A stretch of DNA of 64,000 nucleotides from Humidesulfovibrio sp. Lineage in GTDB: Bacteria > Desulfobacterota > Desulfovibrionia > Desulfovibrionales > Desulfovibrionaceae. Below, in pieces: positions 55,623 to 64,000 of this stretch (the stretch's first letter is position 1; each line of letters opens with the position of its first letter). The DNA lies in contig NZ_JAVHLD010000009.1 in assembly GCF_031082295.1 (NCBI RefSeq), positions 43,928 to 107,927 on the forward strand, given 5' to 3'. The position numbers and the translations under genes are program-made. The notes under the pieces are model-generated. The model was not told where the DNA came from, made no database searches, and was given only the letters and a program-made list of their open reading frames with translations.

Positions 55623-56153
55623 GTGACCCAGTTCATCCGCAAGGAATTCGAGATCGACGAGGCGGACAAGACCACCGTCTTCCGCCACGACGCCCCGGCC
55701 CCCAGGCCCAGCATGCCCGGCGGCGGCATCATCTATATCATAGGGCTGCCCGGCTGCGGCAAATCCGCAGTGGCCGAGCACCTGGCGGGCGCCCTGGGCT
55801 GCACGGCCCAGGAATTGCCGCTGGACGGGCCCGACGCGGCGCTGGACCGCATCCTCGCGGACGCGCCAACAGGCCCGGCCGTGGTGGAGGTGCCCTACAA
55901 GCTGCTCCTGGCCGAGAGCTTCCGCGCGCGCCTGGGCTCAACCGGCCGCGTGCTCTACCTCATGGCCAGCGTGGAGGCCATGGCCGAGCGCCTGGCCAAG
56001 ACGCCCGAGGAGCAGGAAAAGGTGCGTGAACGCCTGGGCCGCCTGCGCACCTCCTACGAGCCGCTCATCATGCAGACCCTGCACCTGATGGCCCCTGCCG
56101 ACGCGCCGCTCGACGAGGTGCTGGCCGACGTCCTGGAGCGCGTGCGCATGTAG
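55623..56153 (+). CDS. P-loop kinase-like protein
   Basis: This 176-residue cytosolic protein starts at a GTG with GGGAG seven bases upstream. Walker A is GLPGCGKS at residues 41-48, with the shikimate/gluconate-kinase look overall and a lid-like region LGSTGRVLYLMASVEAMAERL. The first 30 residues precede the P-loop without a known domain. The substrate is unknown. It precedes thyX by 34 nt. Confidence 0.75.
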   Translation: MTQFIRKEFEIDEADKTTVFRHDAPAPRPSMPGGGIIYIIGLPGCGKSAVAEHLAGALGCTAQELPLDGPDAALDRILADAPTGPAVVEVPYKLLLAESFRARLGSTGRVLYLMASVEAMAERLAKTPEEQEKVRERLGRLRTSYEPLIMQTLHLMAPADAPLDEVLADVLERVRM

Positions 56154-56187
56154 CGCGCGGGCGAACCTCATCCTTTCTGGAGACCCC

Positions 56188-56958
56188 ATGCCTGTCAAAC
56201 CGCTCAAGGTCGAACTCCTCGCCAGCACCCCGGACGCCCTGGCCCTCATCTACGCAGCCTTTCGCCAGTGCTACCACGCGGGCTTCGTGGCCGACATGTG
56301 GCCCAAGCTTTTGTCCGGCGAGGTGGACCGGGAGACCCAGGCCGATTTCGTGCGCAAGGTTCTGGAAAGCGGCCATGACAGCCCCATCGAGCACGCCAGC
56401 TTCACCTTCGCGGTGGAGGGCATCTCTCGGGCCTGCTCGCACCAGATCGTGCGCCACCGCCTGGCCTCCTATTCCCAGCAAAGCCAGCGCTACGTGGACG
56501 GCTCGGACATGGATTTCATCCTGCCGCCGGCCATTGCCAAAATTCCGGAGGCCAAGGCCCGTTTCGAGGCCTTCATGGACGAGGTGGGCAGCGCCTACCG
56601 CGACCTCAAGGGCATCCTCGAAGCCCATGGGCGCAAGGAGAAATCCAAGGAAGACGCCCGCTTCGTGCTGCCCCAGGCCGCGGAGACCAAGATCGTCATC
56701 ACCATGAACTGCCGGGCGCTGCTGCATTTCTTCCACCTGCGGTGCTGCCTGCGCGCCCAGTGGGAGATTCGCGCCCTGGCCGAGGCCATGCTTGAGCTCT
56801 GCAAGGCCGAGCTGCCCGCCATCTTCGCCACGGCCGGAGCCAAGTGCGAATCCCTGGGCTTCTGCCCCGAAAGCCCACGCTTCGCCTGCGGAAAATTTCC
56901 GACGCGGGCCGACCTGGACAAGGCCAGGGCCGAGGCGGACAAGGGCGGCCAGGCCTAG
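56188..56958 (+). CDS. thyX: FAD-dependent thymidylate synthase ThyX
   Basis: This 256-residue flavoenzyme converts dUMP to dTMP using methylenetetrahydrofolate and NADPH. The ThyX motif RHRxxSxxxxSxRY is present as RHRLASYSQQSQRY at residues 89-102. Length is typical. The ATG has CTGGAG nearby. It is probably co-transcribed with the P-loop gene. Confidence 0.96.
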   Translation: MPVKPLKVELLASTPDALALIYAAFRQCYHAGFVADMWPKLLSGEVDRETQADFVRKVLESGHDSPIEHASFTFAVEGISRACSHQIVRHRLASYSQQSQRYVDGSDMDFILPPAIAKIPEAKARFEAFMDEVGSAYRDLKGILEAHGRKEKSKEDARFVLPQAAETKIVITMNCRALLHFFHLRCCLRAQWEIRALAEAMLELCKAELPAIFATAGAKCESLGFCPESPRFACGKFPTRADLDKARAEADKGGQA

Positions 56959-57024
56959 ACAGCCGCCCGGGTGTGATTATTTTTTGGCCTGCCCTGGAGA
57001 CTTTCCGCTGAAGGAGCGCAATCC

Positions 57025-57876
57025 ATGACGAGCCAACTGAAGACCCTGTTCCTGCTGGCCCTGCTTACGGGCCTCATGCTGCTGCTGGGCCAGGCCGCAG
57101 GCGGCAAGACCGGCCTGGTCATCGCGCTGGTCCTCGCCCTGGTCATGAACTTCGTGAGTTACTGGTACTCCGACAAGATCGTGCTTTCCATGTACAGCGC
57201 GCGCGAGCTCGGCCCCGCCGACGCGCCCTGGCTGCACGCCATCGTGGCCGAACTGGCCCAGGCGGGCGGCATCCCCAAGCCGCGCATCTGCGTCATCCCC
57301 CAGGCCGCGCCCAACGCCTTCGCCACGGGCAGGAACCCGGAAAACGCCGTTGTGGCGGTCACCGAGGGCATCATGCGCGCCCTCTCGCCCGAGGAGCTGC
57401 GCGGGGTGCTCGCCCACGAGGTGGCGCACATCGCCAACCGCGACATCCTGATCCAGAGCGTTGCGGCCGTGCTCGGCGCGGCCATCATGAGCATCGCCCA
57501 CATGCTCCAGTGGGGGGCCATGTTCGGAGGCAGGCGCGACGACAGGGAAGGCGGCGGACTCTCGGCCCTGGCACTGGCGCTCATCGCGCCCCTGGCGGCC
57601 ATGCTCATCCAGATGGCCATCTCCCGCTCCCGCGAATACCTGGCCGATGAAACCGGGGCGCGCCTCTCGGGCCGCCCCCTGGACCTGGCCAGCGCCCTGG
57701 CCCGGCTCGACGCAGCCTCGCGCCAGATTCCGCTTGAGGGCAACCCGGTGGCCGAGAACATGTTCATCGTCAACCCGTTCAGCGCCGGGGGCTTCTCCAG
57801 CCTGTTCAGCACCCACCCGCCCATGGCCGAACGCATCGAACGCCTGCGCGCCCTGGCCCGCAGACAGGGCGCCTAG
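57025..57876 (+). CDS. htpX: Membrane protease HtpX
   Basis: This 283-residue integral-membrane zinc protease of quality control has two N-terminal helices (residues 7-44), the zinc motif H131-E-V-A-H135, two more hydrophobic segments and the third ligand in SREYLADETG near residue 210. GAAGGAG precedes the ATG. The HtrA gene starts 1 nt after the stop, so the two proteases are coupled, an appealing envelope-stress unit. Confidence 0.95.
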   Translation: MTSQLKTLFLLALLTGLMLLLGQAAGGKTGLVIALVLALVMNFVSYWYSDKIVLSMYSARELGPADAPWLHAIVAELAQAGGIPKPRICVIPQAAPNAFATGRNPENAVVAVTEGIMRALSPEELRGVLAHEVAHIANRDILIQSVAAVLGAAIMSIAHMLQWGAMFGGRRDDREGGGLSALALALIAPLAAMLIQMAISRSREYLADETGARLSGRPLDLASALARLDAASRQIPLEGNPVAENMFIVNPFSAGGFSSLFSTHPPMAERIERLRALARRQGA

Positions 57877-57877
57877 C

Positions 57878-59305
57878 GTGGCCGCCCGCTCCCTGCCCCA
57901 GACCCTGGCCCTGGCCGTATCCCTGGCCTTGTCCCTGGTCGCCCTGCCCTGCCCGGAGTCCCTGGCCGCGTCGCCTCCGACGCAAAACGCGGGCGACTCG
58001 AACCCGCGCCGCACCCCGGTGGTGCGCGTGGTGCAGGAGGCCGGCCCCGCGGTGGTGAGCATCGTCAGCGCCCGACCGGCGCAGACGCCCTTCGCCAACG
58101 ACCAGCTGCAACGCTTCCTGGGCCTGCCCAGCACCCCGCAGCAGCAAAAGCAGACCACGCGCAGCCTTGGCTCCGGCGTCATCATCGACGGCAAGCGGGG
58201 CTTCGTACTCACAAACGCCCACGTCATCTCCGGCGCGGCGGAAATCACCGCTCGCCTGCAGGACGGGCGTGAATTCCAGGCCAGCCTCGTTGGCGCCGAC
58301 CCGGACATCGATCTGGCGGTGCTGCGCCTGGAACTGCCCGGACCCAACCGCCCCACGCTGCCCCAGGCGCGCATGGGCGACTCCTCGGATCTCATGATCG
58401 GCGAGCCGGTCATCACCATCGGCAACCCCTTCGGGCTGTCCCACACGGTGACCACGGGCGTCATCTCTGCCGTGAACCGCTCGGTGCGCTCCAGCCAGAC
58501 CTACATCACCGGGCTCATCCAGACCGACGCGGCCATCAACCCCGGCAACTCCGGCGGGCCGATGCTGAACATCCTGGGCCAAGTGGTGGGCATCAACTCC
58601 GCCGTCTTCGCCAAGGGCGAGGGCCTGGGCTTCGCCATCCCCATCAACAAGGCCAAGCGCGTGCTGGACGAGCTCATCGCCACGGGCCGGGTGGCGCATA
58701 TCTGGCTGGGGCTGCTGGGCGAAAACATGGAGCAGGACCAGGCGGCCTATTTCGGGCTGAAGCACGTGGGCGGCATGGTCGTCACCGACGTGTTCCCCAA
58801 GACCCCTGCCGAGGCTGCCGGCATCAAGCCCGGCGACGCGCTTTTGTCCATCGGAGAGGTTGAGGTGCAGGACAAGTCCCAGTTCCTGGCGCTCCTGCTC
58901 AACTACGCCAAGGGCGACAGCATCCGCGTGAAGCTGCGCCGGAGCAAAGACCCCTTCGAGGTGCGGCTGACGCCACAGGTGCTGGACCGCCAGGCCAGCC
59001 TCAACCTGCTCGACTGGCGCTGGGGCTTCTCCCCGTCCACCGAGGGCAAGGGCGCCGCATCAGCGGGTGGGCCAACGGCCGGAGGCGGGGACGCCGGGGG
59101 AGTGACCATCGCGGAGGTTCGGGCTGGCGGCCCGGCGGCAAGGCTGGGCATCAAGCCCGGCGACGTGGTGCTCCAGGTGGGCAGCCGCCGCACCGCGAAC
59201 GAGGCGGATCTGCTGGGGGCCTTCTACCGCTACCAGATGCACACGACGCTCATCCTGAGCGTGCAGCGCGGCGGGCAGAGCTACAACGTGCGCATGAAGA
59301 TCTAG
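57878..59305 (+). CDS. Periplasmic serine protease of the HtrA/DegP family
   Basis: This 475-residue protein starts at a GTG placed 1 nt after the htpX stop; this choice gives a signal peptide of about 31 residues (LALAVSLALSLVALPCPESLAA). The catalytic triad is H115, D145 and S225 (GNSGGP). Two PDZ domains follow (about 275-365 and 385-475, separated by a Gly/Ala linker). It degrades misfolded envelope proteins. Its stop overlaps the stop of the EF-hand gene by four bases. Confidence 0.93.
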   Translation: MAARSLPQTLALAVSLALSLVALPCPESLAASPPTQNAGDSNPRRTPVVRVVQEAGPAVVSIVSARPAQTPFANDQLQRFLGLPSTPQQQKQTTRSLGSGVIIDGKRGFVLTNAHVISGAAEITARLQDGREFQASLVGADPDIDLAVLRLELPGPNRPTLPQARMGDSSDLMIGEPVITIGNPFGLSHTVTTGVISAVNRSVRSSQTYITGLIQTDAAINPGNSGGPMLNILGQVVGINSAVFAKGEGLGFAIPINKAKRVLDELIATGRVAHIWLGLLGENMEQDQAAYFGLKHVGGMVVTDVFPKTPAEAAGIKPGDALLSIGEVEVQDKSQFLALLLNYAKGDSIRVKLRRSKDPFEVRLTPQVLDRQASLNLLDWRWGFSPSTEGKGAASAGGPTAGGGDAGGVTIAEVRAGGPAARLGIKPGDVVLQVGSRRTANEADLLGAFYRYQMHTTLILSVQRGGQSYNVRMKI

Positions 59306-60117
59306 GGCTGACGCGGGGCTTCCGGCATGGCCGCCGGGGCGTCTGACGAAGCCGCACGCTGACGCGGCGAAGCGTCCTGCTCCTGGGAGGCTTCCAACGC
59401 CTTGGCCCTTTTGCGGTCCTGGCGCTCCTTCTTCTCCAGCTTGAGCTCCTCGCGGCGGGCGAGCTTCTTGGCCTTGCCCGCCTTGGCCTCCTCCTTTGAA
59501 ATGACCCCGTCGCGGTTCAGGTCCAACTCGCCGAACTGCTTCTCGCGGCGGGCCAGAAACTCCTTGCGGGTCACGCGGCCGTCCTCGTTGGCGTCCAGGT
59601 TCGAGAGCGGGGGCTTGGGCGGCTTGTCTCCCGCTGCGCGTGGCTTCACCGGCTTGCCCTGGGCCAGGCGCTTGGCGTCGGCCTTGGCCTTGGCCGCGCG
59701 CGCCTCCTGGGCTGAGACCACCCCGTCGGCGTTGGCGTCGAGCTTGGCGAAGCGCTTCTTCGAAGAGGCAAGATACTCTTCCCGGCTGATGCGGCCGTCG
59801 TGGTTCTCGTCAAGGGAGCGCAGGTAGCGCTTGCCGTCGTTTTGCACGGCCGGGCCGCGCGCCTGCCGCTTGGGCTGGGCCTTGGCGGGGGTGACCTTTT
59901 CAGGCGCAACGCTGTCTGGAAGTGCCTTGAATTGCAGCGGCTTGCCCGCAGCAGACTTGACTGGAACGGCTTTGGTCGGAACAGCTTTCTTGGGAGAAGC
60001 GGAAGGCGCGCTTGGAGCCGCGTCGGCCTCTAGGGGCGGGGCGTCCTGGGCCAGCGCTTGCGCCGGGGCGACAACCAGCGACAACGCCAGGAGAAGCGGT
60101 GCGAGCCGGGCCCTCAA
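59302..60117 (-). CDS. Exported EF-hand protein
   Basis: This protein of about 271 residues has a signal peptide when started at the TTG at 60115-60117, which overlaps the upstream stop as TTGA. Four EF-hand loops are visible: DENHDGRISREE, DANADGVVSAQE, DANEDGRVTRKE and DLNRDGVISKEE, in two pairs separated by Lys/Pro/Ala-rich linkers. Calcium binding is likely; the role is unknown. It lies downstream of the EAL/HDOD gene in the same direction. Confidence 0.85.
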   Translation of the reverse strand: MRARLAPLLLALSLVVAPAQALAQDAPPLEADAAPSAPSASPKKAVPTKAVPVKSAAGKPLQFKALPDSVAPEKVTPAKAQPKRQARGPAVQNDGKRYLRSLDENHDGRISREEYLASSKKRFAKLDANADGVVSAQEARAAKAKADAKRLAQGKPVKPRAAGDKPPKPPLSNLDANEDGRVTRKEFLARREKQFGELDLNRDGVISKEEAKAGKAKKLARREELKLEKKERQDRKRAKALEASQEQDASPRQRAASSDAPAAMPEAPRQP

Positions 60118-61388
60118 CAGGTGTCGGCCTTGCACTTGAGCAGGGTCTGGGTCCACTGGATGGACTCGGTATAGTTGATGGCCGAGGTCTCGCGGTCAAG
60201 CCCCCTGCTGTCGAGGAAGTCCTCAACGTCATCCCAGTTGCCGACCTCGATGTCCTCCACCAGCGACAGCCAGGACCAGTAGGGCGAAGGCTTGGACAAC
60301 AGCGCCGCCTCCACCTCCTTGTCCAACGGGATATTCTCCAGCAGCTTGTTCATGGGCTGGGCCAGCAGCACGTCGAGTCGCGAGAACAGCCCCAGCAGGA
60401 ACAGGGTCTCCGGCGAAAAGCTGGCGTTCTTGAAGAGCTTGCCCATGCTCTCCAGGTAGCGGGCGCGCTGCAGCGAGGTGTACGCGGCCTCCTGCACCTT
60501 GGAGGTGCTGTCGAAATCGGAGATGATCACCGCCAGGAACCACTGCTTGATCTGCTGCTTGCCCAAAAGGGTCAGCGCCTGCTGGATGGATTGGATCTTG
60601 GAGCGCAGGGAAAAGGCCGCGGAGTTGATGAAGTTCAGCAGGCGGTAGGTCACGCTTGGGTCAGAGGAGATGATCCGCGCAAGTTCGCGCACGTCGAAGT
60701 CCTCGCCCGTCAGCGCGCGCAGGAGCCGCATCTTGGCCAGCACCGGTGTGGGCACCTTGCTGCCGGTCATGGTCTCCGGTCGACTGAAATAGAACCCCTG
60801 GAACAGCGAGAAGCCGTAGCTCTTGCACAAATCATAGGTGGCCCGGTCCTCGACCTTCTCCGCCAGCAGGCGGCAGCCGAACTTCTGCAGGGCCGCGCCG
60901 ATGGCTTTGAGCTTGTCCGGCGCCATGCCCAGCACCTCCACCTTGACGATGTCCGCCATGGCGATGACTTCCTCGAAGCCGGGCTGGCCGACGTAGTCGT
61001 CCAGGGCGATGACGTAGCCGTGCTCCTTGAGGCGCCGAAGCGCCGCGATCATCTCCGGGGTGGGGGTGATGGTCTCAAGCACCTCGACCACGCAGATCTC
61101 CCGTGGCAGGGCGTAGACGGAATCGTCGAGCAGCAGGCGCTGGGGAAAATTTATGAAGGCCTTGCGGGACTTGTCCATGCCGGAGAAGGCCAGGGAGAAG
61201 CCGTCCGCGATGACGGAAGCTGTGGCGACGTCATCTTCCGTGACGTCGGCGGTCTTGGCCGAAGCGCTTCCACGGAACAGCAACTCGTAGGCCCAGACCT
61301 TCTCGTGCACGTCAAATATGGGCTGGCGCGCCACGAAAATGGCCCTATGGTCCATCAAAACCTGTGGAGGCGGCACGGGTTGAGTCAT
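60114..61388 (-). CDS. EAL-like/HDOD signalling protein
   Basis: This 424-residue cytosolic protein has a degenerate EAL domain (residues 15-200; EAL signature replaced by YELLFRG, so c-di-GMP hydrolysis is unlikely) and an HDOD domain (about 210-410, with LLNFINSAAFSLRSKIQSIQQALTLLG). This YuxH/CdgJ architecture affects motility and type IV pili in other bacteria. The start at 61388 lacks a strong ribosome site; an internal ATG at 61355 is possible. Confidence 0.88.
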   Translation of the reverse strand: MTQPVPPPQVLMDHRAIFVARQPIFDVHEKVWAYELLFRGSASAKTADVTEDDVATASVIADGFSLAFSGMDKSRKAFINFPQRLLLDDSVYALPREICVVEVLETITPTPEMIAALRRLKEHGYVIALDDYVGQPGFEEVIAMADIVKVEVLGMAPDKLKAIGAALQKFGCRLLAEKVEDRATYDLCKSYGFSLFQGFYFSRPETMTGSKVPTPVLAKMRLLRALTGEDFDVRELARIISSDPSVTYRLLNFINSAAFSLRSKIQSIQQALTLLGKQQIKQWFLAVIISDFDSTSKVQEAAYTSLQRARYLESMGKLFKNASFSPETLFLLGLFSRLDVLLAQPMNKLLENIPLDKEVEAALLSKPSPYWSWLSLVEDIEVGNWDDVEDFLDSRGLDRETSAINYTESIQWTQTLLKCKADTC

Positions 61389-61445
61389 GATATAAGTATC
61401 GCTCGTTTCGCAGTTCCACGCAAGACGAAAAGAGGATTCTCCCGA

Positions 61446-62003
61446 CTACTTGGGCGGAGCCGCGGCTGGCGGAGCCGCTTCGGTGGCGTTCTGCTGGGGC
61501 TTCTCGGTCATGGCCCGGTACTCCTCCTCCAGAATCGCGGGAATGGGCCGCACCCAGAAGGTCTCCTTGACCTGCTCCTTGGCGTCCTTCGGGGTGCGCG
61601 CCGGGCAGGCCTTGATGACGGCTCTTGTCGGGCATTCCGGCGAGGAAAGGGTCGCGGTCAGGCACTTGCCGTCGGAATCGGCGGTGTAGGGAATGACACG
61701 GCGCATGGGGTGCCAGGTCCGATCCTGCACGATGACCTGCCCATCGGGCATGACGGCGCAGAGGTACTCGGAGTTCTTGGAGGCGTAGAAGACCGCGACG
61801 ATGTAAACGCCGTCCTGGACCTTCCCCTTGTAGCTGAACTCGTTCTCCTTCTTGCAGAGGATGCGCGAGAGCACCTGCTTGCACAGGGAGAGGTTCACGT
61901 CGTCTCCTGCGGCCCACGCCTTCGGAGCAGCGGTCAGAAGGGTCAGCACCAGGGCCAGGGCCGACAACAGCAGCCGGGGGAGAGGACGCGGGGTGTCAGG
62001 CAT
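61446..62003 (-). CDS. Exported protein of unknown function
   Basis: This 185-residue protein has a signal peptide (residues 1-32, cut near AWAAG), two close Cys pairs (LCKQVLSRILCKK; LCAVMPD... and CPTRAVIKACP) that suggest disulfides in the periplasm, and a Pro/Ala-rich tail. I do not recognise the family. The ATG overlaps the stop of the upstream small zinc-ribbon gene. Confidence 0.7.
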   Translation of the reverse strand: MPDTPRPLPRLLLSALALVLTLLTAAPKAWAAGDDVNLSLCKQVLSRILCKKENEFSYKGKVQDGVYIVAVFYASKNSEYLCAVMPDGQVIVQDRTWHPMRRVIPYTADSDGKCLTATLSSPECPTRAVIKACPARTPKDAKEQVKETFWVRPIPAILEEEYRAMTEKPQQNATEAAPPAAAPPK

Positions 62004-62214
62004 TTCGTTGTTCCGTCAGGAGAAAGATTTGAAAGCCGTCGGGGCTGTCGGTTTCGCATTGCTGGGCGCAACCGGCGCACTGGTAGCTGCCGGGCCGATG
62101 AAACCAGCGGGCCTTGGCCGGATTTTCGCAGCGAAAGTAGGCATACACCGACGCCGACACAGTGCCGTGATACGGGATGTATCCCTGTTGCCGGACGAAA
62201 TCGAGAAATCGCAT
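61996..62214 (-). CDS. Small 72-residue protein with Cys pairs
   Basis: The ATG at 62212-62214 has GGGGG...AAGG upstream. The protein has YFRCENPAKARW and YQCAGCAQQC, giving Cys pairs that may form a zinc ribbon. Its stop codon lies inside the start of the next gene (overlap 8 nt), so they are translationally coupled. I do not recognise the family. Confidence 0.6.
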   Translation of the reverse strand: MRFLDFVRQQGYIPYHGTVSASVYAYFRCENPAKARWFHRPGSYQCAGCAQQCETDSPDGFQIFLLTEQRNA

Positions 62215-62433
62215 GCCTTGCCCCCTGCCTGGCGCGCGGCGTGATGCCAGGCGCCTGTTGCGGTTTGTAGCCTGTCCGTCAGAAATTGCAACGCCCGCCC
62301 GGCCATGGCTGGCGGAAAACACGCCCTGGGTGCAGGAATATCGAACTGCCCCCTTGATTTTTTGGACAAACAGGCCGAAGTAGAGCCAAGTCAGAGCAGT
62401 ATCTGACAAAGTGCCCAGGACCGGGAAGGGACA

Positions 62434-64000
62434 TTGGAACAGCAGCCAGCAGAACATAGCGTTCATGCCCTCCAAAGCGCCGGGACAAGACCAGAGTGGC
62501 CCGCGCGCCTTGAGGCCTATCTCGCCGCCCTGCGCCCGCTCAAGGAAAGAAGCACCGTCCGCGAGGTGCTGGAGCGCGAATTGCTGCTCTCCTTCATCGA
62601 GACCAACAGCGGTGGCATCAGCGAATACCCCATGCTGGAATCCCAGCAGCAGAGCATCATCAACACCCTGTGCCGCCGCACAGACCACCCAGCCGACGCC
62701 TTTCTGCGCAAGCTGGCCGGAAATTTTCCGCTTCTGCTGAACCGCCTGGACAAGGAGCAGGCCTCCGGGGACGAGGCCGCCGTCGCCCAGACCTCTGCGC
62801 TCTTGCGCAACACCGAGTCGCTGCTGGTAAAAAGCGTTCAGGGCATGGTCTTCGCCATGGGCCTGACCACGGACAACTACGAGGAGCTCATCATGCGCCA
62901 CTTCGGCGCGCCTGGGCTTTCGCAGTTCGCCGAACTCATCAAGACCCGCCAGATGGACCAGAGCTTCTGGCGTGAGTTCGTGGAGCGCTTCATCGCCCAG
63001 CACGTCGCCGAGGGCTACGAGCACCTTACCAGCGAGGGCAAGTTCATGCTCTCCAAGGACGGCCAGCAGGTCCTCATCCGCTTCCTGTTCGACGACGTGC
63101 TCGCCACCCTGCACGACTCTCCCGGCGAAATCCCCAAGACGCGCATCCAGACCGCGTTTGAATCCGCCAGCGCGGAGGCGCCCGAAAGCCAGGCCGTGCG
63201 CAAGATGGTCCAGGCCTGCCTGCTCAAAGGCTTGTCCTTCCTGCCAGGCGACCTGCTCCTGGAACACCTGGAAAGCGCCGCCCTCATCGTCTGCATGGAT
63301 CCGGTGGCCATGAGCCTGTACCGCGCCATGCAGGCACGCGCAAGCGGCCAGCCGCCGCAGGAGAAGCACCCGCTGCCGTTCATCATGGAGCAGGCCGTGG
63401 CCCTGGCGCTTGGGGCCATGCTGGTCCTCAGCCAGGCGCGCGAGCATTTCCTCACGGCGCAGGCGTCCCTGCGCTCCGACGAGCTCGAAGCCGTCCGTTC
63501 CCTGGCCCAAGGGTTGTCCATCGATGCCCTGGAGCGCGTGCTGTTCTACCTGCTGGAAAGCGCCTTCGTGGGGCTCCTGCGCGAGAAGGCAAGAGACGAA
63601 GGCGCGAAAATCAGCGTACGCAGCGTGGCCGCCCGCAGAAGCCTTGTGCCTGCAGTGGACGCGCTGGCCAAGCAAGGCCTGTCGCGCATCCGCAAGACGC
63701 AAATCTGGACCCAGGACCCCACGCGCCCGGACATGCTGCTGTTCAAGCCCAAAAACCCCCAGCAGTTGGCGGCGCTCATGCAGGTGCTGCAAATGGAAGC
63801 CCCGCTGCAGACGGCGGTGCGCGCCCTCTGGGACAAGGCCCCCCTGCGCAGGGATTTCCTGGTGGTCATCGACCTGACGCAAGTGGCCCGCACAACCCAG
63901 AACATCAAGGCCAAACTCACGGAATTGCTCTCGAAATACGGCGTCCTCCAACAGCAGAACGTTGCGCCCGTACCACCTGGAGCCGTGCAGCCGCAGGAAT
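62434..64000 (+). CDS. Large protein of unknown function, partial at window end
   Basis: The open frame has no stop from 62434 to the window edge (about 522 codons seen). The first candidate start is a TTG at 62434 behind GGGAAGGG; the next ATG is only at 62632. The protein is soluble, rich in Leu/Ala/Glu helices, with no signal peptide, P-loop or Cys motif. I recognise no family; the helical density suggests a scaffold or sensor. It is divergent from the small Cys protein. Confidence 0.65.
   Translation, partial: MEQQPAEHSVHALQSAGTRPEWPARLEAYLAALRPLKERSTVREVLERELLLSFIETNSGGISEYPMLESQQQSIINTLCRRTDHPADAFLRKLAGNFPLLLNRLDKEQASGDEAAVAQTSALLRNTESLLVKSVQGMVFAMGLTTDNYEELIMRHFGAPGLSQFAELIKTRQMDQSFWREFVERFIAQHVAEGYEHLTSEGKFMLSKDGQQVLIRFLFDDVLATLHDSPGEIPKTRIQTAFESASAEAPESQAVRKMVQACLLKGLSFLPGDLLLEHLESAALIVCMDPVAMSLYRAMQARASGQPPQEKHPLPFIMEQAVALALGAMLVLSQAREHFLTAQASLRSDELEAVRSLAQGLSIDALERVLFYLLESAFVGLLREKARDEGAKISVRSVAARRSLVPAVDALAKQGLSRIRKTQIWTQDPTRPDMLLFKPKNPQQLAALMQVLQMEAPLQTAVRALWDKAPLRRDFLVVIDLTQVARTTQNIKAKLTELLSKYGVLQQQNVAPVPPGAVQPQE

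Overview
The window is GC-rich, densely coded bacterial chromosome that reads as a motile, anaerobic sulfate-reducing member of the Desulfovibrionaceae (Desulfovibrio/Fundidesulfovibrio-like). The main evidence is a complete qrcABCD operon (the quinone reductase complex of sulfate reducers), a rubredoxin, a CbpA/CbpB peptide-modification pair behind a cobalamin riboswitch, an archaeal-type aldolase of the alternative aromatic pathway, and a chemoreceptor carrying a C-terminal H-NOX domain. No IS element, prophage, CRISPR array or rRNA operon was seen; the one tRNA is tRNA-Ser(UGA).

Layout. 1-1139: 3' end of an RND efflux pump gene. 1.5-6.2 kb (minus): qrcABCD, with a good sigma70-type promoter. 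6.3-8.35 kb (minus): sugar-nucleotide genes rfbC and manC. 8.5-12 kb: CvpA, MazG, ComFB, RlpA and an RRM RNA-binding protein. 12.1-15.4 kb: typA, an Fe-S protein and a small lipoprotein. 15.6-21.8 kb: a LysR regulator, then a terminator-type B12 riboswitch controlling cbpA-cbpB, then an HlyD/ATPase/permease ABC exporter. 21.9-25.7 kb: a FecR-type protein, a GH57 protein and DedA. 25.7-29.8 kb: the MCP/H-NOX receptor, tRNA-Ser, the aldolase and a small sigma28-controlled gene. 29.9-32.7 kb: asparaginase, a TylF-type methyltransferase, rubredoxin, a candidate small selenoprotein and a flagellar rod-type protein. 32.8-38.1 kb: folE2-nikR, a methyltransferase, lemA/TPM, a carbonic-anhydrase-like protein and a TPR protein. 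38.4-43.7 kb: gcvH-gcvPA-gcvPB-lpd. 43.8-50.8 kb: a methyltransferase, DUF488, an EF-G-like GTPase, PlsC and RNase J. 50.8-54.4 kb (minus): fliC-fliD-fliS. 54.5-64 kb: a Zn-PLC-like protein, a P-loop protein, ThyX, HtpX-HtrA, an EF-hand protein, EAL/HDOD and proteins of unknown function.

The strongest unexpected signal is at 32106-32270, directly behind rubredoxin. A small membrane-protein frame is interrupted by one in-frame TGA that would make a C-T-P-Sec motif. A hairpin resembling a bacterial SECIS, with a GGTC apical loop 17 nt after the TGA, lies exactly where one is needed. The second system worth attention is the riboswitch-cbpA-cbpB RiPP-like cassette next to an exporter.

Flagellar control can be read across the window. 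Near-consensus sigma28 (FliA) promoters precede fliC, the H-NOX chemoreceptor, a small protein of unknown function at 29346 and possibly rlpA, so scattered loci probably belong to one late-flagellar regulon. Start codons were moved from the longest open frame where a Shine-Dalgarno sequence, signal peptide or lipobox pointed to a different start. All function calls rest on motif recognition by eye; no database search was run.
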